DNA of 24,892 nucleotides from a virus. The first letter of the stretch is position 1. Every line of letters begins with the position of its first letter. The DNA is taken from positions 1 through 24,892 of the IMG/VR virus record IMGVR_UViG_3300032224_001388; one strand, 5' to 3'. The notes beneath the pieces are model-generated. The model was not told the origin of the DNA. It made no database searches and saw only the letters and a program-made list of their open reading frames with translations. Of the stretch, positions 1-7,630 are shown piece after piece. A program made the position numbers and the translations under genes.

Positions 1-63
1 CGTGTTTGTGAAAGAAACCGTACTTAAAAAGGTACGATCTATATTTCCTGCTCCAATAGCCAT
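1..63 (-). CDS. 5' end of probable major capsid protein (partial)
   Basis: An ATG at 63-61 opens a frame that runs leftward out of the window. The 21 visible codons read MAIGAGNIDRTFLSTVSFTN followed by Thr. The start lies 28 bases after the stop of the scaffold-like gene, with an A-rich stretch (AAAATTAAA type) in front, as for other genes here. A capsid gene normally follows portal and scaffold genes in tailed phages, so the major capsid protein is the best guess. That identity rests on gene order alone, since 21 residues carry no diagnostic motif. Confidence 0.55.
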   Translation of the reverse strand, partial: MAIGAGNIDRTFLSTVSFTNT

Positions 64-90
64 TTTTCTTTAAAATTAAAAGTGAAAAAA

Positions 91-1191
91 TTATTTTTTA
101 ATAACTTTCATCTCCTTTAAGAATCCAATCTTATCGTCATACGGATTGTCGGAACGTTCCGTTTGAGGGATATCTTTTGATTTCAATTCAGGAGTTGCGT
201 TTTTCAACTCAGATTCCATCATTTTCCTGCCTAAAGATTTTCCATGTTTAATTAACTCGCTAACAAATAAAGTAGGGTTTTCTGCAAATGCAACAACCTT
301 AGTCCATTTAGCCCAATCAATTTGTCCATCTTTAGCAAAAGTTGACAAAAACTTTGTTTGATCCAATGCATAATCAACAACTTTGTTAGCATCATCAATT
401 TGAAAGTTAATCCCTTCCCCATTGGCTTCTACTTTAATTAAATTGTTTTTTAATACATTTGAAATTCCAGTCTGAACAATTTCACGGCTTTTGCGCATTT
501 CCGATTCTTGTTGTTCTGCAGAAATTTCTGGTTCAATATCTAGAGGCGTTATAGATTCCAAAAATTCTTTTTGATTTTCTTTTAGAGAAACTCTAAGCTT
601 ATTAGCATCTCGCTTTAGCAAAGCTTGTCCTATCTCAGCATCTTCATCATCAAATGCCTCTAAATTATATTTCTCAAGTTCCTTTTCAAATAAACGAGCT
701 TGCGCCTTAGGACTTAAATCAGAATTTTCTTTTTCAAAATTCATCTTTAAAATGTCAACATCGGCAACAGTATCGTAATTTGTTTTGGTGGCTTCTAAAA
801 AAGGTTGCAGTGTACCAAACTTCTCGTAGTAGTCTACAGCTTTTTTTATAAAGTCATCCTTGAATTTATACTCAACCTTTTCAGATTTATCTTGTATCTC
901 TTTTGAATCCGACTCATCAATTAATGCCGTATCGGCTGTTTGATCTTCCGGAGTTACATCAACTTCAATATTTGATTCCTCTAAATTAGTACTTGTACTC
1001 TCGTCATTTAAAGCTTCAACTTTTCGAAGCTCATTATTTTCAATATCTTCAACAGTTCCATTATCTTCAGAATTAATATCTTCTGTAATAGTTTCTGCGG
1101 AAGTTTCCGCTGCTGTTAAGTCTGTTGTTTCTTCAATTATAGTTTCCCCTTTATCTAAAAGTTCATCTAAGTTTATAGGGCTTTCGCTCAT
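91..1191 (-). CDS. Putative head scaffolding protein (acidic, 366 aa)
   Basis: The N-terminal ~115 residues are low-complexity and very acidic, rich in Glu, Asp, Thr and Ser. From about residue 108 a helical, mixed-charge region follows (YKFKDDFIKKAVDYYEKFGT, then LSPKAQARLFEKELEKYNL). The C-terminus is basic (LKEMKVIKK). An acidic, helical protein with a basic tail, encoded between portal and capsid, fits a scaffolding or internal head protein, whose C-terminus typically binds the capsid shell. No catalytic motif is visible. It lies 33 bases after the portal gene on the same strand and is surely co-transcribed with it. The function is inferred from composition and position; another minor virion protein is possible. 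Confidence 0.55.
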   Translation of the reverse strand: MSESPINLDELLDKGETIIEETTDLTAAETSAETITEDINSEDNGTVEDIENNELRKVEALNDESTSTNLEESNIEVDVTPEDQTADTALIDESDSKEIQDKSEKVEYKFKDDFIKKAVDYYEKFGTLQPFLEATKTNYDTVADVDILKMNFEKENSDLSPKAQARLFEKELEKYNLEAFDDEDAEIGQALLKRDANKLRVSLKENQKEFLESITPLDIEPEISAEQQESEMRKSREIVQTGISNVLKNNLIKVEANGEGINFQIDDANKVVDYALDQTKFLSTFAKDGQIDWAKWTKVVAFAENPTLFVSELIKHGKSLGRKMMESELKNATPELKSKDIPQTERSDNPYDDKIGFLKEMKVIKK

Positions 1192-1224
1192 ATTAATTTA
1201 TGTTTGGTTGTGCAAATCTATGAA

Positions 1225-3522
1225 TTATTTCTTTAATTCTTTAGTTTTTTCGTCAGCCTTCTTTATTTGAGCAATATACTCTCTTGAAGAAGCCTCTATC
1301 TGGCTCATATTAATCTTACCATTTATTACCATTTGTTGTATTTGTGCTTCTAATTGCAATTTGGTAGTAATAACTTGAGCCTCTAATTCTTTCTCTTTTT
1401 GAATCAATTGCAATTTAGCTTGCATTTCAATTTGAATAGTTTGTTGCTTTGCTTGCTCTGCTGCCATTGCTGACTGTTGCTGAACTTGTGCGTTTGCTTG
1501 TTGCAATTCTAAACTTCTCTTTTGTGTCTCTTCTTGGTTCTTTTTAATCTTGCTACCAAGTAATGCTTCAGCATACTTTAAATTACTAACATTTTCTAGC
1601 ATCATTGCGTCAGCCAAATTAATTTGTTGCGTTTGAATAGCTAAATCAATTCTTTGCCCAAACTTTTCTTTTTCGTATTCGTTAGGTTTTTGTTGGATAA
1701 CTAAACCACATTCATATGCTGAAACGTTTGGATCTAATTTAAAGAAATTAACACTATTGGTTCCTAATGCCCTAGTAAACCCTTCAATTGTTCCATTTGT
1801 TGCCGCATCTTGAATTCTTAATGTTAACGAATAACATAACCTTTCTAATAATTTTCTTTCTGCTCTACGCAAGAAGTCTAATGAATTATTAGTTGACTCA
1901 GATGCATATTTTGCAACTCCTTTTAATGTTCTTGGATCTGGAGTAGAACCGTCAGTAATCTCGTTGAATCCTAGAATGTCGCGTAATAACTGAATGTTGT
2001 TTGTGATTATACCAAAATACTCTTGAGCTTCACCGCCAATACCATTATTTAATTCTTCAATAGGCTTGTAATTACTAGCTTGCCCTTCTTCAGATAGTCT
2101 TCTGTAAACAAGGTTACCTGTTTGATTATATAAATCAATAATCTCCATAGGCTTTAATGCTTGCCCTCCTCGTCCTAATGGCACTCCCTCAAGGGCACCA
2201 AGTTCAATCATTATACCTCTTGGCCTAGCTCTTAACATTACATTTTGTAATTTATACCAAGCCATTTGTATTTGATCGGCAATTGCTTTCATCTGATCTC
2301 CTAATGAATAAGTGCTCATTTGGTAGATATTAGGAGCAACAATATGATATGATAACGACGTGTCAGTCATTGACGACTTAGCGCGCTTCATGTTTGTAGC
2401 TAGTTTGCAATCAAAGAATATATCAGAATCAATAACCCATTTGCCCTGATAAACAACTTTGTAATCAGTCTTAGTATATTTCTTTTCTTTCTTTGCGTCT
2501 TTTACTTTAGATGCTCTGCCTACAACAAGGTTTCCTTTTGAGTTAACTCTCTCCTCCAGGACCATGCTATTGGTAGAATAGAATTCCAAATCTAATACGC
2601 GAATTCTAAATCCATCATAATTTTTGTTTTGATTAGAATTCATGTTTCGAAGTAATCCGGGATTTCCCAATTTGTTAACATATCGTTCTGCTAACATTTC
2701 GTAATCTGCTTCAGTAATTTGATCGCCAGCTAATTGTTTTAAATCAGAAATTGTTATTTCAATTACTTCTCCTATATACTGAACGTCTTCAAAGTGTGGA
2801 TCAATAGAATAAGACATAACCATATTAGATGGGTTAACTCTTCTTATCTTAATGTTACCTTCTCCGTCAAAATATTCTTTATATCCAGTAATCCCTAAAT
2901 CATGTAAATCCTCAATCGCTTGTTCTCTAATATTATCAAACTTATTAAGGTTCATAATTAACTCAAGAGCTTGCTCCATTTCAATTGCCATTCTATGCTT
3001 ATACGAATAATCCATATAAGTATCCAACTCTTTAATACTTTCAGCGTCAACTTCTGCATCTGGAATCATTGAGGGATCTAACCCTTGTTTAGCAAATTCT
3101 TCTTTTAATAAAATCTTTGCGGCATTCTGAGCGTAAAACTCTTTTTTATCGTCTTGCGCTAATGGATCAATTGCATCTACTGAAATATTGTAATCTGCTT
3201 TAATTAAAGTTGCTAGTGCAATTCGTCTAAACTTTGGGATGATAGGAAGAATATCCCAGTTAATGTTAATCCAAGATTGATCTTCGTTTGCGGTTTGATT
3301 AGGTTGAAACAGTTTCTTATACCTTGTGATCGATTGTTTTCCCAACATATATAATTTTATCTCATGGTACTTATCCCTCCCATTATACAATTGATTAGGA
3401 TAGTAAGTTGAGAAATCTGTCCACGCAGATTTTATATATTGAGAAATCCAAGACTTGTCTTTCTTAGAGTTTTCTACTAAGTGACTTGGAAAACCAAGGA
3501 TTTGTTTTACGTTATCTTCCAT
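1225..3522 (-). CDS. Portal protein
   Basis: The 765-residue product is encoded two bases after the terminase large subunit, the usual place for a portal. The length is close to podovirus portals such as P22's (about 725 residues). The N-terminal part is aromatic-rich (SWISQYIKSAWTDFSTYYPN, residues ~24-43), and the middle mixes helices and strands. From about residue 655 the protein becomes a long Gln/Ala/Lys-rich coiled coil (for example LELQQANAQVQQQSAMAAEQ), as in the helical barrel of large portals. Portals form a dodecameric ring at one capsid vertex, dock the terminase and let DNA in and out. I recognise it by size, architecture and gene order rather than a unique motif. Confidence 0.8.
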   Translation of the reverse strand: MEDNVKQILGFPSHLVENSKKDKSWISQYIKSAWTDFSTYYPNQLYNGRDKYHEIKLYMLGKQSITRYKKLFQPNQTANEDQSWININWDILPIIPKFRRIALATLIKADYNISVDAIDPLAQDDKKEFYAQNAAKILLKEEFAKQGLDPSMIPDAEVDAESIKELDTYMDYSYKHRMAIEMEQALELIMNLNKFDNIREQAIEDLHDLGITGYKEYFDGEGNIKIRRVNPSNMVMSYSIDPHFEDVQYIGEVIEITISDLKQLAGDQITEADYEMLAERYVNKLGNPGLLRNMNSNQNKNYDGFRIRVLDLEFYSTNSMVLEERVNSKGNLVVGRASKVKDAKKEKKYTKTDYKVVYQGKWVIDSDIFFDCKLATNMKRAKSSMTDTSLSYHIVAPNIYQMSTYSLGDQMKAIADQIQMAWYKLQNVMLRARPRGIMIELGALEGVPLGRGGQALKPMEIIDLYNQTGNLVYRRLSEEGQASNYKPIEELNNGIGGEAQEYFGIITNNIQLLRDILGFNEITDGSTPDPRTLKGVAKYASESTNNSLDFLRRAERKLLERLCYSLTLRIQDAATNGTIEGFTRALGTNSVNFFKLDPNVSAYECGLVIQQKPNEYEKEKFGQRIDLAIQTQQINLADAMMLENVSNLKYAEALLGSKIKKNQEETQKRSLELQQANAQVQQQSAMAAEQAKQQTIQIEMQAKLQLIQKEKELEAQVITTKLQLEAQIQQMVINGKINMSQIEASSREYIAQIKKADEKTKELKK

Positions 3523-3524
3523 AA

Positions 3525-5534
3525 TTAAAACGGAAATACATCTCGTATTTCGTATAAAGTTTGTTTTTGTTCAATCCTTTGCGCAAATTTTGATTTGCTT
3601 GAGGCAATTAACGTGTAACCACTTGCCATCGTCGCATCAAATTTAGTTGTTTTATTAATATCAAACATCAACCAATCCTTTAAAAGATTTATAAAAATTA
3701 CTTTATGTACATTGTCTGTTACATAAGCTTCAATCTCTTCAGCTATTTGCTGATGTGTTTTAACCGTAGCCGATATCCCATATTTATTGGCACCTGGCAT
3801 CTTTGTTAAAAACCTATCATAACCCCTATATTCAAAGTATTTAATTAATCCTACTTTGTTATCTTCTGGAAGTATTTTACATCCAAAGAAATGAGCAAGC
3901 TTAATTATATCTTCATAAAATATTTCCGCTTTTTCTGGGCGATTTAAATATTCTACTAAAAAAGTTTCACTCAATTCATCCATGGCATCAAACTTACGAT
4001 AAACATAAGCCGCCCCATCAGATCTATTTGTTCCAGTTGTAATACTATGATCAAAAGGATCAGATCCAATTGCATATTTCCTATCATTATCCGGTTCCTT
4101 TTTACTTCCGTATTGCTTTACTTGGTTGTAAAAATCTGTGTCAAAAGGATTAACTTTTTTGTGAACAAGAAATTTCCCATTAGATGTTTCTTTAAAAACA
4201 ACCCTTGAATCTCGTTCTCCCTTTTCCCACATGAATTCACCTTGCAAATATAATTCTTTTTTATCAATCCATGATATACTTTCTATTTGTCTATTTAAAG
4301 ACATCGCATCAAATAAGCAACTCTCTGCTTCGCTAAAAAATGCTTCCTCAATAGTAAATGGATTTTTTCGTATATAAGATGCTAGTGCTCTATGATCCGA
4401 CTCAAGAGCCTCCCTTGCATTTATGTAATATTCTTTTGCCTTCTCTTCGTCACCATATCCAAACTTATCATAGAACAACGTCTTATAGGCAGGCATAAAG
4501 TATTGGTACAATCCAGACATCGTTCTTCCATTGCCATCCCTGACAGATTGGTTTGATGCTTGCCATAAATTCTTAAATGACTCGCCACCGTCTTCCATTT
4601 CCTCAACAGTTGTGGTATAGAGAGCCTTGCCAATTATTATTTCTTCTTGTTGCAAACAGAATTGAACAACCTGGTGTCTATCGTATACGTTTACATTCTT
4701 TGTTTTACCCGCTTCATCAGCAAGGTATCTATGTAACTTTGTCCCATCATAAGCAAACTTGTCAGCAGATTTAAATGTAATCATTGACTCTAACTCAACC
4801 TTTTTTTCAAAATCAAAATCTGCAGCACCCCTTTTATTTGTTTTAAAGAAACGAAGTTCCCCCTTAGGTGTCATTCCTTTTTCAGTATCGTATATTGGCA
4901 CAAAGAAATCAGGTAAATATTTAAACGGCATTACAACTCCCTTGGCAAATACGTTATCTCTTGCATCATCAAAAGTCTTACTTTGAATACCTGCATTCTT
5001 ATTCTTACTTCTAGACGTTAACTCAAACAAGAAAGCTCCCGCCCTCATTGTCTTCCCTTGGCGACGCTTGGTTACCTCAATCATCCCTAAGCAATTAGGA
5101 TCTTGCATACAGTACTCTAAGAAATAAAAGAAATGCAAATCAGTCATCCTAAAGTCAGGATACCCTACATCAATCTTCCAGTGAACCAAATAAAAATAAT
5201 GTAACCCAGTAACATAAGTTCCTTTGCCATTATTCATAAACCAAAATCCATTAAGCCTCCTGTCCCATTCTTGGTTACGATATGATTGTAATTCAGGATT
5301 GTAGTAATCGGGATTAGATTTTTGTGCCAAGATTTCTTTCTTACGCTTAAGCTCGTAATCTGCTGGCGGGAGAGGACGCTCCCAGTATTGGTATGCAGGT
5401 TTTGCGGAACGTTGAATAATATCCCTAGTCTCCCATTCGTTAGTTACAATATTCCAAACAACTCCATTAGGAGGAAGATTAACATTTATGCCATTAATCT
5501 CAATCTCCCTATTTCTTTTATGTTTACGATACAT
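3525..5534 (-). CDS. terL: Terminase large subunit (packaging ATPase and nuclease)
   Basis: The 669-residue product pumps DNA into the prohead through the portal and cuts the concatemer. The ATPase domain shows a Walker A-like loop, TKRRQGKT (residues ~155-162), a Walker B strand ending in YLADE (~270-274), and a probable coupling motif, YTTTVEE (~306-312). The C-terminal RNase H-like nuclease shows acidic residues in the expected order: IGSDPFD (~489-495), ILPEDNK (~554-560) and FDATMASGY (~632-640). The first ~130 residues form an aromatic-rich extension (HYFYLVHWKIDVGYPDFRM) of the kind seen in large Bacteroidota phage terminases. It starts one base after the upstream 186-aa gene and ends two bases before the portal gene. 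Confidence 0.92.
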   Translation of the reverse strand: MYRKHKRNREIEINGINVNLPPNGVVWNIVTNEWETRDIIQRSAKPAYQYWERPLPPADYELKRKKEILAQKSNPDYYNPELQSYRNQEWDRRLNGFWFMNNGKGTYVTGLHYFYLVHWKIDVGYPDFRMTDLHFFYFLEYCMQDPNCLGMIEVTKRRQGKTMRAGAFLFELTSRSKNKNAGIQSKTFDDARDNVFAKGVVMPFKYLPDFFVPIYDTEKGMTPKGELRFFKTNKRGAADFDFEKKVELESMITFKSADKFAYDGTKLHRYLADEAGKTKNVNVYDRHQVVQFCLQQEEIIIGKALYTTTVEEMEDGGESFKNLWQASNQSVRDGNGRTMSGLYQYFMPAYKTLFYDKFGYGDEEKAKEYYINAREALESDHRALASYIRKNPFTIEEAFFSEAESCLFDAMSLNRQIESISWIDKKELYLQGEFMWEKGERDSRVVFKETSNGKFLVHKKVNPFDTDFYNQVKQYGSKKEPDNDRKYAIGSDPFDHSITTGTNRSDGAAYVYRKFDAMDELSETFLVEYLNRPEKAEIFYEDIIKLAHFFGCKILPEDNKVGLIKYFEYRGYDRFLTKMPGANKYGISATVKTHQQIAEEIEAYVTDNVHKVIFINLLKDWLMFDINKTTKFDATMASGYTLIASSKSKFAQRIEQKQTLYEIRDVFPF

Positions 5535-5535
5535 A

Positions 5536-6096
5536 TTATAAATTAGCTATAGACTCAGGTGTAATATTCATTATATCACTTTTCTTTTCTTTATTATCTC
5601 CAAAGATTTTGTCTTCATAAGCATCAATCCTTTTAATGATTGAATCGCACTCGTTCATTAACTTACTTTTAATCTCAAGAGCTTGCAATTTATCCTTATC
5701 ATTTTTAAAATTAACAATAGGTGTTAACAATTCTTGTTGGTACTGCCATAATACTTCCTCGTTAGCCGTCAATATAGCCCATACCTTGGACGATTGGAAC
5801 CTTAGATAGGAGTTTATATACCCCAGTATATTATCGTGGCTTAAATCAAAGATTTTATCAGTAGCTGTTTTTAATTCAGCCATCTCAGCGCACTCTTCTT
5901 TTCTTAAATTAATGTCAGGGATCTTTAATCTCATAGGAGATTTTAAATCATATAACAAAACAACGTATTTAATAATAGGTACCTCAGAAATATTAATGCT
6001 TCCAAAGATTTGTTTAACCATAACATTGTTTTGAAAATTCTTGTCGTTAATAGGTAACGCTAAATCATCAAATTCCTTCTGCGTAAATGTTGCCAT
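5536..6096 (-). CDS. Unknown head-operon protein, candidate small terminase (186 aa)
   Basis: This is the first gene of the leftward late operon and sits one base before terL, where small terminase subunits usually lie. The sequence looks mostly helical, for example the stretch around NILGYINSYLRFQSSKVWAI (~89-108) and a charged C-terminal helix (ALEIKSKLMNECDSIIKRID, ~138-157). I see no clear helix-turn-helix. The product could be a small terminase that recognises the packaging site, and a GC-only block lies just upstream of its start (6115-6128). The assignment rests on position; an unrelated head-operon protein is possible. The ATG at 6096 is preceded by an A/T-rich leader. Confidence 0.45.
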   Translation of the reverse strand: MATFTQKEFDDLALPINDKNFQNNVMVKQIFGSINISEVPIIKYVVLLYDLKSPMRLKIPDINLRKEECAEMAELKTATDKIFDLSHDNILGYINSYLRFQSSKVWAILTANEEVLWQYQQELLTPIVNFKNDKDKLQALEIKSKLMNECDSIIKRIDAYEDKIFGDNKEKKSDIMNITPESIANL

Positions 6097-6114
6097 AATA
6101 TGTTTATTTTTTTA

Positions 6115-6132
6115 GCGGGCGCCGGCGGACCG
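6115..6132. other. GC-only block upstream of the terminase operon (cos candidate)
   Basis: Positions 6115-6128 are 14 consecutive G/C bases (GCGGGCGCCGGCGG), followed by ACCG. The block holds overlapping palindromes, GGCGCC (6118-6123) and CGCCGGCG (6120-6127). It stands alone in a very AT-rich phage and lies 19 bases upstream of the first late gene. Lambda's cos site is also GC-rich and lies just upstream of its terminase genes, so a packaging cut site is one reading. A regulatory site is another. It does not form a looped hairpin with a U tract, so a terminator is unlikely. Confidence 0.35.
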
Positions 6133-6160
6133 TAATCCTTTCTTTTTTTTCTTTTTCACT

Positions 6161-6182
6161 AAGGAAAAAATTCTTTTTCCTT
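6161..6182. other. A/T hairpin between co-chaperonin and late operon
   Basis: AAGGAAAAA (6161-6169) pairs perfectly with TTTTTCCTT (6174-6182) around a four-base loop. On the plus strand it runs into five more T (6183-6187). No rightward gene ends here, so a plus-strand terminator has no obvious client. It may help insulate the late operon or be part of the AT-rich unwinding region. Confidence 0.35.
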
Positions 6183-6247
6183 TTTTTGAAAATAATTGAT
6201 AATATATTTTTTATTATTAAATCTATTATTATATTCTATTATTATGT
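6183..6247. other. AT-rich stretch flanking iteron array I (possible DNA unwinding element)
   Basis: About 65 bases of nearly pure A/T sequence (TATTATTA-type runs) directly abut the iterons at 6248. On the minus strand the sequence leaving the array reads CTCACCACATAATAATAGA. The second array, inside the initiator gene, leaves with CTCACTACATAATAAGAGA, so the likeness continues past the iterons. Iterons next to an easily melted stretch are the standard layout of iteron-type origins such as lambda's. Confidence 0.55.
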
Positions 6248-6363
6248 GGTGAGATCTAGAGGGAGGGTATAGTGAGATCTAGAGGGAGGGTATGCCTAAA
6301 TCTCACTAGGGGGTATAGTGAGTTCTCACTAGGGGGTATGCCTAAATCTCACTAGGGGGGTAC
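6248..6363. repeat. Iteron array I: five 23-bp direct repeats
   Basis: Five contiguous units start at 6248, 6271, 6294, 6317 and 6340, a period of exactly 23 bp. Units 1 and 2 differ only in the first base; units 3 and 5 are near identical. Unit 4 (6317-6339) carries a dyad, AGTGAG-TT-CTCACT, followed by a G-rich box, AGGGGGTAT. The other units keep one half of the dyad plus the G-rich box. The same motif occurs in inverse orientation at 14161-14251 inside the initiator gene, so I read this as a binding array for that initiator: an origin, or an operator over the late side. The last unit overlaps the 3' end of the co-chaperonin gene and encodes its final residues, GYPPSEI. Confidence 0.85.
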
Positions 6364-7013
6364 CCCATTATTTTACCTAAAATATCCTCTTGGCGTACCG
6401 TGTAGTAGTCTTTTCCTTCAATCTTATTTTTGAAGTGTGCATTTTTTGCAAGAATAATTTCATCATTTTGTTTTACCTCAAGTTCATTTTCTCCAATAAA
6501 TGGTTTTCCAATAAATTTTAATTTTGCAACCCTAATTGATGAAGTTTTATGCAAACTCATTACAATTCCAGAAGCACTTACTGTTGCATTTATTTTTTTC
6601 GAAAGTACCTCCACCTGATTATATTCATTCTCCTGCTCAACCACTTCTTCGCAAAGTGTCCATGCGCCAACAGGTATAATACGACTATTCCTAACAGCAC
6701 AAAAAATCCAATAATAAGGTACTTTATAATAGTTCCCATAAATGCAATTTGTTTCATTGTTTGTTACTAAGTAATGAAAATAAATCTTATCCCCAACTCT
6801 TACTTCTTTCTCAATTTCAAATCCGTTCTCGTTTATGCATTTTCCTTCAGGCACCGCAATGACAGTACCATATATTTTAGCATGATGTGTGGGGTTGAAT
6901 AATGGATCAATATGAAGTTTCATACTACCATATTCTATAGTGTCTTCTAACGCAGAATCTACCCTAACTATGACAGTGTTTACGGGTGATTGCTTAAGCT
7001 CGTATGTAAGCAT
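6342..7013 (-). CDS. GroES-like co-chaperonin, probably two Cpn10 domains (223 aa)
   Basis: The sequence reads as two copies of the GroES (Cpn10) pattern. The first half has YGTVIAVPEG (~48-57), VRVGDKIYFHYLV (~71-83) and YYKVPYYWIFCAV (~95-107). The second half has VAKLKFIGKP (~162-171), VKQNDEIILAK (~180-190) and a GroES-type ending, GKDYYTVRQEDILGKI (~200-215). Bacterial GroES has about 95 residues, so 223 fits a tandem form. Phage co-chaperonins such as T4 gp31 work with host GroEL to fold the capsid protein, which suits a gene beside the head operon. It has its own promoter (7040-7070). Its last codons lie inside an iteron. Identification is by pattern only and could be wrong for the first half. 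Confidence 0.55.
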   Translation of the reverse strand: MLTYELKQSPVNTVIVRVDSALEDTIEYGSMKLHIDPLFNPTHHAKIYGTVIAVPEGKCINENGFEIEKEVRVGDKIYFHYLVTNNETNCIYGNYYKVPYYWIFCAVRNSRIIPVGAWTLCEEVVEQENEYNQVEVLSKKINATVSASGIVMSLHKTSSIRVAKLKFIGKPFIGENELEVKQNDEIILAKNAHFKNKIEGKDYYTVRQEDILGKIMGYPPSEI

Positions 7014-7039
7014 TTTATTATTTGTTTGGTTTGTAAACT

Positions 7040-7070
7040 CAAAGATATACTATAAAAAGTAATTTTCATA
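7040..7070 (-). promoter_or_regulatory. Bacteroidota-type promoter for the leftward co-chaperonin gene
   Basis: On the minus strand TATCTTTG (7047-7040) fits the -7 box TAnnTTTG, and TATG (7070-7067) stands exactly 19 bases upstream where TTTG is expected (3 of 4 bases). The spacing matches three other promoters in this window. Transcription would start near 7033, leaving a leader of about 20 bases. It may also serve the late operon by read-through, since no separate promoter is seen before 6096. Confidence 0.6.
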
Positions 7071-7080
7071 GCGTAAACTT

Positions 7081-7182
7081 ATGAGTCAAAGGTTATGGAT
7101 TAAAACGCACGGGAGCCAAGCCAAAAGAAGAAACGCAAAAAAAATACTGGGTGGCATTACCTTTTTGAATCCAAAATCCTAA
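7081..7182 (+). CDS. Possible small basic protein (33 aa)
   Basis: A short frame starts with ATG at 7081 in the divergence region and ends with TAA at 7180-7182. It is basic (WIKTHGSQAKRRNAKKI). No convincing ribosome-binding sequence or promoter is seen in front of it, and the leftward promoter runs the other way just upstream. It may be a chance frame; I list it because the surrounding 650 bases hold no larger gene. Confidence 0.2.
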   Translation: MSQRLWIKTHGSQAKRRNAKKILGGITFLNPKS

Positions 7183-7185
7183 TTT

Positions 7186-7507
7186 CCAGGTCCTAGAGCG
7201 TGTTTTCTTAAAGCATAAATATGTTGAAACATATATTTTTTATAGCAATCGATTTTTCTCCAGGATAGCAATGCAAAAAAGAAAAACGCTTCCAGGATTA
7301 ACGCGGAAAAATAAACGCGAAAAGGTGGCTACGCTCCAGGACGGCTATACGCTTCACATATCACCATTTACCAGGGACCTAAAATAAATCTATTCACCAG
7401 GTAAAAACCCAGGTAAAACAATCACCAGGAAGAAGGTCCAGGGAGATAAAACCCAGGGAATAAATACCAGGTTAAAACCAGGTTTCGTCCTGGAAGCATT
7501 TACCAGG
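7186..7507 (+). repeat. CCAGG-packed leader: 13 copies in 322 bases
   Basis: CCAGG starts at 7186, 7260, 7292, 7336, 7371, 7397, 7409, 7425, 7438, 7453, 7467, 7478 and 7503; its complement CCTGG occurs once, at 7489. From 7397 on the copies are 11-16 bases apart. Several share a longer form, ACCAGGTAAAA (7396, 7502), CCAGGTAAAA (7409) and ACCAGGTTAAA (7466). At this base composition about 0.1 copy would be expected. The array lies in the untranslated region ahead of the first rightward gene. The strand bias suggests a role in RNA or a directional DNA site; the function is unknown. Confidence 0.75.
7271..7387 (+). CDS. Possible small basic protein (38 aa)
   Basis: A frame from ATG 7271 to TAA 7385-7387 encodes a basic peptide beginning MQKRKTLPGLTRKNKREK and ending in SPFTRDLK. 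It lies inside the CCAGG-rich leader, and its CCAGG copies fall in different codon phases (Pro-Gly, Gln, Thr-Arg), so the motif is not there to encode one dipeptide. The Lys/Arg content is unlike the acidic genes downstream. It may be a leader peptide or a chance frame. Confidence 0.25.
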   Translation: MQKRKTLPGLTRKNKREKVATLQDGYTLHISPFTRDLK

Positions 7508-7559
7508 TAAAACGTGTAAAATCATATAACTTTTTTTATAATTCATTGTATTCTCATTT

Positions 7560-7590
7560 TTTCGTCGACACAATTACCCTATTTCGTCGA
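7560..7590. promoter_or_regulatory. Direct repeat TTTCGTCGA x2, operator-like
   Basis: TTTCGTCGA occurs at 7560-7568 and again at 7582-7590, 22 bases apart start to start, which is two turns of the helix. The pair lies 70-100 bases before the first early gene. A protein binding both copies would sit on one face of the DNA. A repressor or activator site for early transcription is the likely use; no protein can be named. Confidence 0.45.
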
Positions 7591-7595
7591 GATTA

Positions 7596-7630
7596 TTTTT
7601 GATATAAACCCGTTTTTACCTTGTTTCGGA
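7596..7630 (+). promoter_or_regulatory. Possible weak promoter of the first rightward operon
   Basis: TACCTTGT (7617-7624) matches TAnnTTTG at the TA and the following two T, but the spacing from the upstream TTTTTG (7596-7601) is only about 15 bases instead of 19. The flanking direct repeat at 7560-7590 and the lack of any better match before the gene at 7661 make it the best candidate. Confidence 0.3.

Noticed and set aside
4577-4986. Rightward open frames within the terminase gene
   Set aside because: They lie wholly inside the strongly supported terL frame on the other strand and have no promoter, ribosome-binding sequence or protein-like composition.
6115-6132. Terminator for the co-chaperonin transcript
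   Set aside because: The GC block contains palindromes without a loop and is not followed by a U tract on the minus strand.
6248-6363. Regular 23-bp repeats as a CRISPR array
   Set aside because: The units are contiguous with no unique spacers between them, and no cas gene is present; they match iterons in the initiator gene instead.
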